Origin: Undibacterium sp.
GTDB lineage: Bacteria > Pseudomonadota > Gammaproteobacteria > Burkholderiales > Burkholderiaceae_D
NCBI RefSeq assembly: GCF_030651495.1
Contig: NZ_JAUSFI010000161.1
Span: 1-64,000 of the forward strand
Length of the DNA stretch: 64,000 nucleotides
Reading direction: 5' to 3'
Part shown: positions 52,490-61,125 of the stretch, piece by piece
How the letters are laid out: each line of letters begins with the position of its first letter
Position numbering within the stretch: the first letter of the stretch is position 1
Translations under genes and position numbers: made by a program
Notes under the pieces: model-generated
What the model was told of the DNA's origin: nothing
What the model saw: only the letters and a program-made list of their open reading frames with translations
Database searches by the model: none

Positions 52490-53797
52490 TTATCTTTTAA
52501 CCGTGCGATGAAATTCATTACACCAGCGCATCAACTGATCTCCATGCATCGGTTTGGCAAACCAAAAGCCTTGAATCTGATCGCAGCCCAGTAGTTCGAG
52601 TGCGGTAAGTGTTTTTTCGTCTTCGACGCCTTCGGCCACCACGGGTAAGCCAAAATTGTGCGCCAGTCCTATGATACTTTGGACGATTTGTTTATCCTGT
52701 ACTGAATCGGTCATGCCGTGAATAAACATACGGTCAATTTTTAATTCATCAATCGGAAAACGGCGCAGGTAGGCAAGAGAAGAATAGCCGGTGCCAAAAT
52801 CGTCTATCGATAAATGGAAGCCCATGTCCTTTAATTCAAACAATAAATTAGTCGTGTGTTCAATGTCGTGAATCAGTGCGCTTTCGGTAATTTCTAACCC
52901 GATCGACGATGCCGGCACATCCCAGATACTTAAGATCCGCGCCAGAATTTTGGGCAACTGTTCATGACTCAGCAAGCGGGCAGACAAATTTACCCACACC
53001 AGCATCTCCATCCCGGCGCTGCGCCAGTTGACGACTTCATGCAGCACCTGATTGAAAACCCGCATCGTGAGGAGTTCAATCAAGCCGCATCGTTCGGCGA
53101 TATCAATCAGGTGCGTAGTCTCGATAGTGAGGGGATGATCGCTAGGCCATCGTACCAATGCCTCGACCGACACAACCCTGTTTGAATGCAAATCGACTTT
53201 AGGTTGGTAGCGCATCGTCAATCGGTTGGCATCCAGCACTTCTTCTAAGACCACCAGTAAATTGTCAGGCATAACACTTTGGCCTGCTCTGGCTTGCGGC
53301 ATGAGAAATTTTTCGTTGTCCCTTTGGGCGCTCTTTTGCGCGCTATCGGCTACTCGCAGCAGCGACACGGCAGAGTTCCCGTGCATAGGCGCGCAAGCGA
53401 TGCCGATACTTGGATTAAAAAAAATCGTTTGCGCGGCGACTTTTAATGGCTTGCTTAATTCATTGAGCAGACGGTGTACCGCTAATATTGCCAGGGCTTC
53501 GGAAGTCAGTTGCGGCAGCATCAGCCAGCACTCATCTTCGCTGACAAAAACCAACTTGTCCTTATCACGCAGAACCGGTTGTATCCGCTCCAGAAAACAC
53601 TGTCGTACTTGCCCGGCATATTCCGGCAGCGTCAATGCCGCGATGCGGTCAGTGCGCCGTAACGACAATACCAGTACAGCAACGGCAGCGCTTTCGCCGG
53701 AGGCACTGATTTCAGCGTCCAGCGCGTGAATAAAATCATCCAGAGAAGCTAACTCTGCGGTGCCGGCAGACCAGGACGTAGGCGAGATGATAGACAT
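52490..53797 (-). CDS. EAL-domain c-di-GMP phosphodiesterase with degenerate GGDEF
   Basis: 435 residues. The N-terminal half (about 15-170) is a GGDEF-like fold with no GGDEF signature (SEDECWLML at the expected place). The EAL domain (about 185-432) has all catalytic elements: VEALVRW (ExLxR), WVNLSARLL (Asn), LEITESALI (Glu), LSIDDFGTGYSSLAYLRRFPIDELKIDR (DD and Lys), VVAEGVED (Glu) and IQGFWFAKPM (Gln). It should hydrolyse c-di-GMP. It is 2 bp after the HD-GYP-like gene (TGAATATG), so the two are translated together. Confidence 0.92.
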   Translation of the reverse strand: MSIISPTSWSAGTAELASLDDFIHALDAEISASGESAAVAVLVLSLRRTDRIAALTLPEYAGQVRQCFLERIQPVLRDKDKLVFVSEDECWLMLPQLTSEALAILAVHRLLNELSKPLKVAAQTIFFNPSIGIACAPMHGNSAVSLLRVADSAQKSAQRDNEKFLMPQARAGQSVMPDNLLVVLEEVLDANRLTMRYQPKVDLHSNRVVSVEALVRWPSDHPLTIETTHLIDIAERCGLIELLTMRVFNQVLHEVVNWRSAGMEMLVWVNLSARLLSHEQLPKILARILSIWDVPASSIGLEITESALIHDIEHTTNLLFELKDMGFHLSIDDFGTGYSSLAYLRRFPIDELKIDRMFIHGMTDSVQDKQIVQSIIGLAHNFGLPVVAEGVEDEKTLTALELLGCDQIQGFWFAKPMHGDQLMRWCNEFHRTVKR

Positions 53798-53799
53798 AT

Positions 53800-55536
53800 T
53801 CAGGCCAGGTAATAATCACGACAAGCCAAGCCATAGGCTCCGTCGGGCAACCCGCGCAGAATTTTTATGGGTTCATTCTGGTCGATTTTTTTTTGTCGCA
53901 TAAGGTCGATCATCACTGGTTTGTCCACGATACGCTTGTCTGCTGCCGTCAGTAATAAGACCTTGGGTTCAAGTCGTCTGATTTTATTATGCTCAAGCAC
54001 GATGGCGACTTCGCCGGAAGAAAGTTCTATCATACTTCCAATCGGGAAAATGCCGATTGCTTGCACGAACTCTTCCACCAGCGGGGCATGTAATTCGGTT
54101 TCTGCCATCTTGAACAATTCTTTCATTGCATCAAAAGATGAACGGGTGACGTCGTAAGGGCGTTCGGAAGTCATGGCGGAGAAACTATCTGCAATGGCAG
54201 AAATGCGACCAAACAGGCTGATCGCTCCGCCTGACAAACCTTGCGGATAACCACTGCCATCAAGGCGTTCGTGATGTTCATTAATGCCCAGCAACACGTT
54301 ATGGCTCAAGGGTTGGCCTGATTCGAGCAGTCTGATACCGGCATGGACGTGGGTCTGCATCAGACTCTGTTCTTGCGCGGATAATTTGTCTTCTTTGTCC
54401 CACAGCGTTTGGGGTAAATCTAACTTGCCAATATCCAGCAGCAAGCCGATAAAACCTAATTCGCTTAATTGCTGTTGCGAAAATCCAAGATGGCGGCCGA
54501 GTGTCATCATGTAAACCGCGACTTTCAAACCACGTGCATAGGTGCCGCTATTTTCCGTGCGCATGCGCAGCAGCCACATTAATGCCGCCGGATTGGAGAT
54601 CACACTCTCTGACAGCAACTGTACGGTAGGCCGAACTTCTTCCAGTCCTATGCTGCGGTCATTCTTGATTTCATCAGCCAGTTTTTTTAACAGATAATCG
54701 GTTTTTGCTATGACGATGCGGGCATAGCCGATTTCTTCCCGTATCGTAGTCTGATCCTCATAGACCACTAAGTTGATGTCCTTGGGTAAATAGTCGGGCC
54801 CTCGATGCATTAACGGCGGTTTGTGAATATTTTTACCCCGTACGTAGGTTTTTTGTTGTTTCCGTTGCTCGCGCCAATTTTGCCAGCGCTCTTTCCAGTT
54901 CAGCGCGGCAAATACCGCATCGCGCGGATACAGCGATTGGATCACTCCGCTAAACTCTTTAGTCGACGGAGGTGACAATCTGGAGTAACGATCGGCGGTA
55001 GTCGATTGCGGTGATTCTTCTGCATTCATGGCGCCGGCGTAACGCAGATAATATGGCTGCGCAGATGCCATGCCCTGACGAGTTTTCTTGCTGCCGGGTG
55101 CGCTTTGTTTCGCCGATTTTTTAGCAGAAAAAATGTGTCCCGGCAGATCCGCCGCCGCCCTGCACCATGCCAGGCCGCGGGTAAAAAAAGAATCGTGCAG
55201 CACGGACGGTTTGGCGGCACGCAGCACGTTTACTTTCGCCGTGTTGGTCACTTTCGCCGTGTCGTTGGACGGCTGTTTTGGCGCGGGTGCTTCATGCAGC
55301 GACTCCCAGGGCAGATGTAGCAATGATCTGGGGTCACTGCGAAGCGGATCAATCACCAGATCCTTTACCAGGGATTGCAGTGTTTGCAAATCGAGGTCCT
55401 CGGATAGCAGAAAACCTTGCAGCATAAACGGCGTTTGCGTCCAAGGCCGATCCAGTTCGGCGACAAACATGCCAACGCGGAGATCGTCAACATGAATGGG
55501 TAAAGACTGACGCAATTTCCGTGCTGGTTGGATCAC
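53800..55536 (-). CDS. HD-GYP-family protein with DUF3391 and altered metal site
   Basis: 578 residues. DUF3391 lies at residues about 12-130 (IPIHVDDLRVGMFVAELDRPW). The HD-GYP domain is at about 330-480, with the GYP segment INEHHERLDGSGYPQGLSGG intact (about residue 420). However, the HD dyad reads LLLDIGKLDLP where LLHDIGK is expected, so the His is Leu. The preceding metal His is also absent (GTYARGLKVAVYMM where a His precedes R). Two or more ligands are therefore lost, and hydrolysis of c-di-GMP is doubtful; binding or interaction may remain. It is in an operon with the EAL gene. Confidence 0.88.
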   Translation of the reverse strand: MIQPARKLRQSLPIHVDDLRVGMFVAELDRPWTQTPFMLQGFLLSEDLDLQTLQSLVKDLVIDPLRSDPRSLLHLPWESLHEAPAPKQPSNDTAKVTNTAKVNVLRAAKPSVLHDSFFTRGLAWCRAAADLPGHIFSAKKSAKQSAPGSKKTRQGMASAQPYYLRYAGAMNAEESPQSTTADRYSRLSPPSTKEFSGVIQSLYPRDAVFAALNWKERWQNWREQRKQQKTYVRGKNIHKPPLMHRGPDYLPKDINLVVYEDQTTIREEIGYARIVIAKTDYLLKKLADEIKNDRSIGLEEVRPTVQLLSESVISNPAALMWLLRMRTENSGTYARGLKVAVYMMTLGRHLGFSQQQLSELGFIGLLLDIGKLDLPQTLWDKEDKLSAQEQSLMQTHVHAGIRLLESGQPLSHNVLLGINEHHERLDGSGYPQGLSGGAISLFGRISAIADSFSAMTSERPYDVTRSSFDAMKELFKMAETELHAPLVEEFVQAIGIFPIGSMIELSSGEVAIVLEHNKIRRLEPKVLLLTAADKRIVDKPVMIDLMRQKKIDQNEPIKILRGLPDGAYGLACRDYYLA

Positions 55537-55761
55537 GGCATGACCGCCTGTGGATAAGTGAATGGAGTAATAAAGTTAATAAAATGAATATAACGCATAA
55601 ATCAACGGCTTTGCCAGCATAGGCAGCGTTAGTTTGACAAAAAAACACTTTTTTGTCCAGAAAAAGACGTTGCCGAAGGAGGGCGAGTGTTTTATGCCTA
55701 GGACTGACGCTTCAAGCCTCAGTCAAGTAGCCGTGGCCGCATTGCAGGGCGCGTCGCGGCC

Positions 55762-56424
55762 TTAGCTTATCGCTGCAGGATCAAAGCCGGGCAAATCCGT
55801 CTCGACTTGAGCAATGTTGCCCGGTCCTGTGCTTCTGGCTTGCGCCAGCGCTGCGCTAGCGCGTGCCAGCATCCGTTCAGACGAGTCGCCTGGTGCATTG
55901 GCCGTGAGGCCGGTACTAAAGCTGATTTTTATGCCGTGACTAATGTCGTTCCATTCGACCGCGGTAAAACGCTCTTTCATGCGATGGATGGCTTTCAGGC
56001 TTTGGTCCAGCCAGGTGGTTGGCATGACGATGGCGAAATCGGTGGCGGCAATGCGGCCGAAGGAGTCTAAGGTGCGCAGCATGGCGCTGGCTTCTTGTGT
56101 CACCACTTGCAATACGCGTTTGGTGGCGTCTTGTCCGTGTTGATCCATAATTTCGGGTAAATGATCAATGCTGATCACGGCAAAAGTAAACGTGTGTCCC
56201 GTGCGTAATGAGCGTGTTAATTCAGCGTCAAGCCTGGCGATCAGGCTGCGGCGATTGAGCGCCCCAGTTAAATGATCATGGGTAGTCAGTATTTGCAATT
56301 GTGCCAAAACAGTTTCCAGCATGGGCAGCACTTCGTCGTGTGAAGCGCCTTGCTTTAGCTGCGAGATGGCTTGCGTAAGCTGTTGCTGGGCGAAAGGCAC
56401 GACGTGTTTTGCTTTACTTGGCAT
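55762..56424 (-). CDS. Degenerate GGDEF-domain protein
   Basis: 220 residues. A helical N-terminus (residues 1-48) leads to a GGDEF fold beginning LTTHDHLTGALNRRSLIARLDAEL. The signature site reads FGRIAATDFAIVMP (AATDF, about residue 127) instead of RxGGDEF, so cyclase activity is unlikely. It may bind nucleotide or partner with the neighbouring HD-GYP and EAL proteins, whose genes follow on the same strand after 225 bp. It is divergent from the desulfhydrase-like gene with 35 bp between starts. Confidence 0.87.
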   Translation of the reverse strand: MPSKAKHVVPFAQQQLTQAISQLKQGASHDEVLPMLETVLAQLQILTTHDHLTGALNRRSLIARLDAELTRSLRTGHTFTFAVISIDHLPEIMDQHGQDATKRVLQVVTQEASAMLRTLDSFGRIAATDFAIVMPTTWLDQSLKAIHRMKERFTAVEWNDISHGIKISFSTGLTANAPGDSSERMLARASAALAQARSTGPGNIAQVETDLPGFDPAAIS

Positions 56425-56459
56425 GCTGGTCTCCGGTGAGGTGTGAGATAAGCGCTAAA

Positions 56460-57434
56460 ATGCCTACTCTACCATTAGATGTTATCGAGCAAGATTTTAT
56501 GCATTTTCTTGAGAAGATTCACCCTATTCATAGTCCGTCGCCGTTACAGCGGCTGGAAAGTCGATTTTTTCCAGGAATACAGCTGTGGGTCAAACGCGAC
56601 GACTTACTGCATCCCGATGTCTCTGGCAATAAATTTCGCAAGCTGAAATATCCCTTGCTGGCGTTGCAAGCGAATACACCGACGCTGGTGACGATGGGCG
56701 GAGCCTGGTCAAATCATCTGCATGCTACCGCGCATGCGGCCAAATTGATGGGGTTCCCGGCCATAGGCTTGGTACGCGGTCATGAGGCGCAAACCATGAC
56801 GCCGACTTTGCTCGATTGCCAAAGCCTGGGCATGCACATTCGCTGGGTGTCACGCGAGGCCTATCGAGACCTGAGGGCGGTGCCTGATGCCTGGCGCGCC
56901 CATATAGGTGAGCTAGGTGAGGTCTCCGGTCAGCACGTCTGGCTGCCGGAAGGGGGGAGCGCTCCGCAAGCCTTGCATGGCGTGGCCGAATTGGTCGATG
57001 AGCTGGCCGCGCAATTGCCCTTCATTCCAGATACCTTGGTGCTGGCCTGCGGTACCGGGGCGACCCTGGCGGGTTTGCTGGCGGGGATGCGTGGCCGCGG
57101 GCGCGTTCTCGGGGTGGCAGCGATTAAAAATGCCAGCTACTTGCATGCAGAGATCGCCCGATTATTACAACAGGCCGGCTATCCGGCGCAGCAGAATTAT
57201 GAATTGCTGAGCGATTTTCATCAGGGCGGATATGGCAAGGCGCCGCCGCCACTGCAGCAATTTTGCCGGGATTTCTTGACTGAAACGGGCATCCCGCTGG
57301 AGCCGGTGTATACCGGAAAGATGTTTTATGCCTTGCATCAGCTGGCGCTGGCGGGCAAGTTTCGCGATGGCGAGCGGGTGGTGGCGATCCATACCGGCGG
57401 TTTGCAGGGGGCCAGAGGCTTTGATCATGGATGA
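56460..57434 (+). CDS. PLP-dependent D-cysteine desulfhydrase / ACC deaminase family enzyme
   Basis: 324 residues from MPTLPLDVIEQDFMHFLEKI. The PLP lysine is in KRDDLLHPDVSGNKFRKLKYPL (the SGNKxRK motif, about residue 60). TMGGAWSNHLHATAHAAKLMGFPAIGLVRG and LACGTGATLAGLLAGM are phosphate-binding loops, and VYTGKMFYALHQLA and HTGGLQG are typical of the family end. Members remove sulfide and ammonia from D-cysteine or ring-open 1-aminocyclopropane-1-carboxylate; the residues that separate the two cannot be judged here. Monocistronic. Confidence 0.88.
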   Translation: MPTLPLDVIEQDFMHFLEKIHPIHSPSPLQRLESRFFPGIQLWVKRDDLLHPDVSGNKFRKLKYPLLALQANTPTLVTMGGAWSNHLHATAHAAKLMGFPAIGLVRGHEAQTMTPTLLDCQSLGMHIRWVSREAYRDLRAVPDAWRAHIGELGEVSGQHVWLPEGGSAPQALHGVAELVDELAAQLPFIPDTLVLACGTGATLAGLLAGMRGRGRVLGVAAIKNASYLHAEIARLLQQAGYPAQQNYELLSDFHQGGYGKAPPPLQQFCRDFLTETGIPLEPVYTGKMFYALHQLALAGKFRDGERVVAIHTGGLQGARGFDHG

Positions 57435-57694
57435 TACTAGAGGGGGGTATAGATAAAATCATGGTTAATTGCGCAATGTATATAAGGATATTAAAAAATA
57501 CTCCCTATATATATGTTTTTTTGCAAGGATGTGCGCGTCAGGCAAGCGTTATTCTGACTGACGGATCTGCTGGTGAGCCACGTAGACTAGCAGGACATAA
57601 TCGCTGTATTATGTGGCGTTGCAGCAATAAATTTCGCCTGTTTTTTGGACGCTAGACAACACTTAATCAACGCCTGCTCGGGACCTCGGAATCA
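57435..57694. other. 260-bp gap with a loose relative of the 84-bp repeat
   Basis: ATTGCGCAATGTATATAAGG and AAAAAATACTCCCTATATAT (57469-57516) recall the repeat B core and end, but the arms are in the wrong order for a full copy. The rest is the promoter region of the histidine kinase. No gene is supported. Confidence 0.35.
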
Positions 57695-60517
57695 ATGGAA
57701 ATGTTCGTTACCAATGAAGAAATCGTGCAATGGGAACGACAGCTTTCATTTTTGCAAGGTGTTGAACGCTTAAGCATGCTCGTCAAGCTGGCGTGGTTTT
57801 TGCACCAGCGTGACACGCGTCGTGCCCTGCTGCTGGCGGATGAAGCCGATGCACAGATGCTGCACATGATGGCTACCGGTGTGTTGCCCGAACATGAGTC
57901 GCACCTGTTTCGCGCTAGATTGCTGCTGGTGCGCGCTGAAGCGGCATGGTTATTTTTTGAGCTAGATCAGGCGCAACAGCTGGCGCAATCATCGTTGCAT
58001 GCGTTTCAGTTAGCCGATACTGACGAAGGCATGCAAGGCAGCGCCGACGCGCACTATCTGTTGGCATTTGTGGCTCTGCAACGTGACGAAACCGCTAGCA
58101 TGGAGGCGCAAATTGCGCTTGCCATCAGCCGTGCCAAGAGCGCTCACGATCCTGTGCGTGAAATCGTTGCGCTTTCCTTTTTAGCCAACCAGACTGCGCT
58201 ACGTAATTTGCCGCTGGCGCTGGAGCGCTGGGGGCAGCAATTTAGCCCTGACAGCATAGCGCAGGATCGAGTGCACGCTAGTTGTATGAATGAATTTTTA
58301 ATGATCACTTCATCGATGAGCGGTGATTTCGGCGTCGCTGTGGCGTGCGGCATTCAAGTGTATGAGTTTGCATTGGAAACCGGGCGTATCCGTTGCGCGA
58401 TTTCGGTCGCGGCCAATGTCGGTGATGCATTTAATAGTCTCAATGACCATCAGGCTGCGCTGCAATGGATGCAAATCAGCCACGATCTGGCAAAGCAAAC
58501 TGGCTGGCCTAGCAGTATCGGCACCAGCCTGACCCAGATGGCGGAGACTTTCCGGCGCATGGGCCGTCTGGATGCTGCCAACGAAATGCTACAAGACGCG
58601 ATCCCGATACTTGCGCCGATAGTCGGTTCGCGCATCTATCTGATGGCGTTACGCTATTTGGGTGATTTATCGCTGGACCGCGGCGAATACGCGGCGGCAC
58701 TTCAGTGTTTCCAAGAGTTGCAAACGCTGTCGGATGAGACAAATCAGCTCCAATTTAGAATCGGTGCGCGCCGTGGGCATGCGCACGCCTTGTCCTTGCT
58801 TGGGCAAGCCCAGGAAGCACTGCACATCGCGGCAGAAGCTTTGTTGCTAGCGAGACAGAGTAATGACAGCTATCGCCAAATTGATGCCTTGCGTGTACTG
58901 GCGTCTATCCATCTGCGCCATCGTTTGCCGGCCCCCGTTGAGATGATCGTTGCCAGCGCTCCGCTGCATTATCTGCAGCAAGCACTGGACCTGGCCGCTA
59001 CCATTACCGGTTACAACGTTTCAGGTGAGTTGCTAGACGAAGTCGCCGATGCGCAAGCGGCTATCGGCAGCTATCAGGAGGCATTTCAACTCAGCCGGCT
59101 GGCGATTGTTGCTCGTGAAAAAAGCCATACACAAGAAGCCACCAACCGCGCTACCGCGATGCAAGTGAGCGCGCATACCGAGCGTATGCGCGCCGAGAGC
59201 GAACACTTACGCCAACTCGCCACGGCCGAAGCCAAGCGGGCCGAAGTATTGCAGGAAAGCAGTGCCATTCTTGAACGTCTGGGGGCGATCGGACAAGAAA
59301 TTACCGCCAGTCTGGATGCCAATGCGGTGTTTCAGACGCTGAATCACCATGTGCATGGCTTGCTGCATGCCACCGCCTTTGTGATTTACCTGATGGACCC
59401 TGATCAGCAAAGCATGACCTCGGCTTTTGGGGTGGAAAACGGCGCACCAATACAGCCTGATACCGTGCAGATGGCGAGTGCCGTTTCCGGTTCGGTGCAA
59501 TGTGTACAGGAACGCCGTGAGATCTTGATTGAGCTCGCCCGGGATGCCGACATTCCCGGCTTAATCCCCGGTACCGAACGCGTGTTGAGCATGTTGTTTG
59601 CGCCCTTGATCATTGCTGACCAGGTGTTGGGCGTGATGACCATCCAGTCGTCCAGGCCGCACGCGTATGGGGCGCGGGAAAGAATGATTTTTCGCTCGCT
59701 GTGCGCCTATGGCGCGATTGCCATGAGCAATGCCGATGCCTATCTGCGCCTGAAAGAAACCCAGGCCCATTTGCTCGCACAAGAAAAACTCGCGGCGCTC
59801 GGCTCTCTGGTCGCGGGTGTGGCGCATGAGTTAAATACCCCGATCGGCAATTGCCTGCTAGTGGCAAGTACGTTGCAAGACGTCAGCAAAAATCTGATCA
59901 ACAAATTGACGCAAAATACCCTGCGGCGTTCGGAATTAAACAATTACTGCGAAGAGGTAAAAACGTCGGCAGAGATCATGCTGCGCGGACTCGGTAGCGC
60001 AGCCAACCTGATCATTAGTTTTAAGCAAGTAGCGGTGGACCGCACCTCAGAGCAGCGTCGCCGGTTTGATTTGCTCCAGGTGTTGCAAGATATCATCGCC
60101 ACCCTGCATCTGCGTATCGACCATGCTGGCCATACAGTGCAGCTAAACGTGCCGGCAAATATACAAATGGATAGTTATCCGGGGTCTTTGGGGCAGGTGA
60201 TCAGCAACTTAATCGAGAATGCCATACTCCACGCTTTTGGCAATGAATCCTCCGGTGTGATGACGATCACGACATTTCAACCTGACCCGCAACGTGTCTT
60301 GATCCAGTTTTCTGACAACGGCGCCGGCATCCCGGAGCAAAATTTAAAACGTATCTTTGACCCGTTTTTTACGACGAAACTCGGGCAGGGCGGCAGCGGA
60401 TTAGGCTTGAATATTTCTTACAACATCGTGACGTCCATCATGCGCGGACAACTGATCGTAAAGAGTACGCTGGGTTCCGGCACCAGTTTTTATCTCGATT
60501 TACCTTTGCAGGTGTAA
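57695..60517 (+). CDS. Soluble TPR-GAF histidine kinase
   Basis: 940 residues with no membrane helix. Residues about 1-470 are TPR-like helical repeats (ALQWMQISHDLAKQTGWPSS, ALRYLGDLSLDRGEYAAALQCFQEL, ALHIAAEALLLARQSN). A coiled coil runs about 470-520 (HTERMRAESEHLRQLATAEAKRAE). A GAF domain spans about 525-690 (ILERLGAIGQEITASLDANAVFQTL, LFAPLIIADQVLGVMTIQSS). The kinase core has LGSLVAGVAHELNTPIGNCLLV (His near 710) and ATPase boxes NLIENAILHAF, FSDNGAGIPEQNLKRIFDPFFTTKLGQGGSGLGLNIS. No response regulator adjoins. The layout suits sensing an intracellular signal or protein partner through the TPR part. Confidence 0.9.
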   Translation: MEMFVTNEEIVQWERQLSFLQGVERLSMLVKLAWFLHQRDTRRALLLADEADAQMLHMMATGVLPEHESHLFRARLLLVRAEAAWLFFELDQAQQLAQSSLHAFQLADTDEGMQGSADAHYLLAFVALQRDETASMEAQIALAISRAKSAHDPVREIVALSFLANQTALRNLPLALERWGQQFSPDSIAQDRVHASCMNEFLMITSSMSGDFGVAVACGIQVYEFALETGRIRCAISVAANVGDAFNSLNDHQAALQWMQISHDLAKQTGWPSSIGTSLTQMAETFRRMGRLDAANEMLQDAIPILAPIVGSRIYLMALRYLGDLSLDRGEYAAALQCFQELQTLSDETNQLQFRIGARRGHAHALSLLGQAQEALHIAAEALLLARQSNDSYRQIDALRVLASIHLRHRLPAPVEMIVASAPLHYLQQALDLAATITGYNVSGELLDEVADAQAAIGSYQEAFQLSRLAIVAREKSHTQEATNRATAMQVSAHTERMRAESEHLRQLATAEAKRAEVLQESSAILERLGAIGQEITASLDANAVFQTLNHHVHGLLHATAFVIYLMDPDQQSMTSAFGVENGAPIQPDTVQMASAVSGSVQCVQERREILIELARDADIPGLIPGTERVLSMLFAPLIIADQVLGVMTIQSSRPHAYGARERMIFRSLCAYGAIAMSNADAYLRLKETQAHLLAQEKLAALGSLVAGVAHELNTPIGNCLLVASTLQDVSKNLINKLTQNTLRRSELNNYCEEVKTSAEIMLRGLGSAANLIISFKQVAVDRTSEQRRRFDLLQVLQDIIATLHLRIDHAGHTVQLNVPANIQMDSYPGSLGQVISNLIENAILHAFGNESSGVMTITTFQPDPQRVLIQFSDNGAGIPEQNLKRIFDPFFTTKLGQGGSGLGLNISYNIVTSIMRGQLIVKSTLGSGTSFYLDLPLQV

Positions 60518-60546
60518 AACCCCGGCTCCGCCAGGGAGGAACTGAC

Positions 60547-60912
60547 TCAAAACCGATGTTCATCAACCAGATGCTTGTGAAAACTATATTTGGTCCCGCC
60601 CTGCAAAACATCGACCAGTTTTTTCGGATTTGCCGCTGAGATAAATATATCCGCGACGCCGTCCTTGACCCGAAATTTGGTCGCGGGGCTCAGGATATTA
60701 TTCGCTTTGATCGTCAGGTGGCGAATGATCTTTGCTTTTTCACTGCAAATCAAAAAATGGTTTTCTTTGCGAAAATTCGCCAGTGGAATATTTAACCACC
60801 AGCCTTCGTCATTGACATAACGCACCACATTCGAGAACTGTGTATTGCTGTCATTGAGGAGATTGGATCGCAAAGATTCATTGGCGATCTGGATGGCTTC
60901 GGATTTGTTCAT
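60547..60912 (-). CDS. Hypothetical protein, 121 residues
   Basis: MNKSEAIQIANESLRSNLLN opens an alpha-beta protein with VRYVNDEGWWLNIPLANFRK and AKIIRHLTIKANNIL. No signal peptide or membrane helix. I do not recognise the family. Composition is lower in GC than neighbours and slightly unusual, which may hint at acquisition. It is divergent from the helicase gene with 213 bp between. Confidence 0.6.
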   Translation of the reverse strand: MNKSEAIQIANESLRSNLLNDSNTQFSNVVRYVNDEGWWLNIPLANFRKENHFLICSEKAKIIRHLTIKANNILSPATKFRVKDGVADIFISAANPKKLVDVLQGGTKYSFHKHLVDEHRF

Positions 60913-61125
60913 GTTAATCTTTTTTCAATACAATATGGTCGTCGGGTCTGGCTTTGCCCTTCGCCGACAGGCTGCTGGCAGTCATTGTATCAACCAAGCT
61001 TGCCAAACGCCTGCAAAAATGGCGTCAAAAGTGCATTTCACTCCACTTATATGCTATGTGAGTGTAAACTACGCACCATATATCCTGTCGCATCCTGCGA
61101 TTTGAGCGAATCTGTGAGTGTCGCC

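Noticed and set aside
57469-57516. Fifth copy of the 84-bp palindrome
   Set aside because: It shares TTGCGCAAT and TACTCCC, but the end motifs point the wrong way and the length does not fit.
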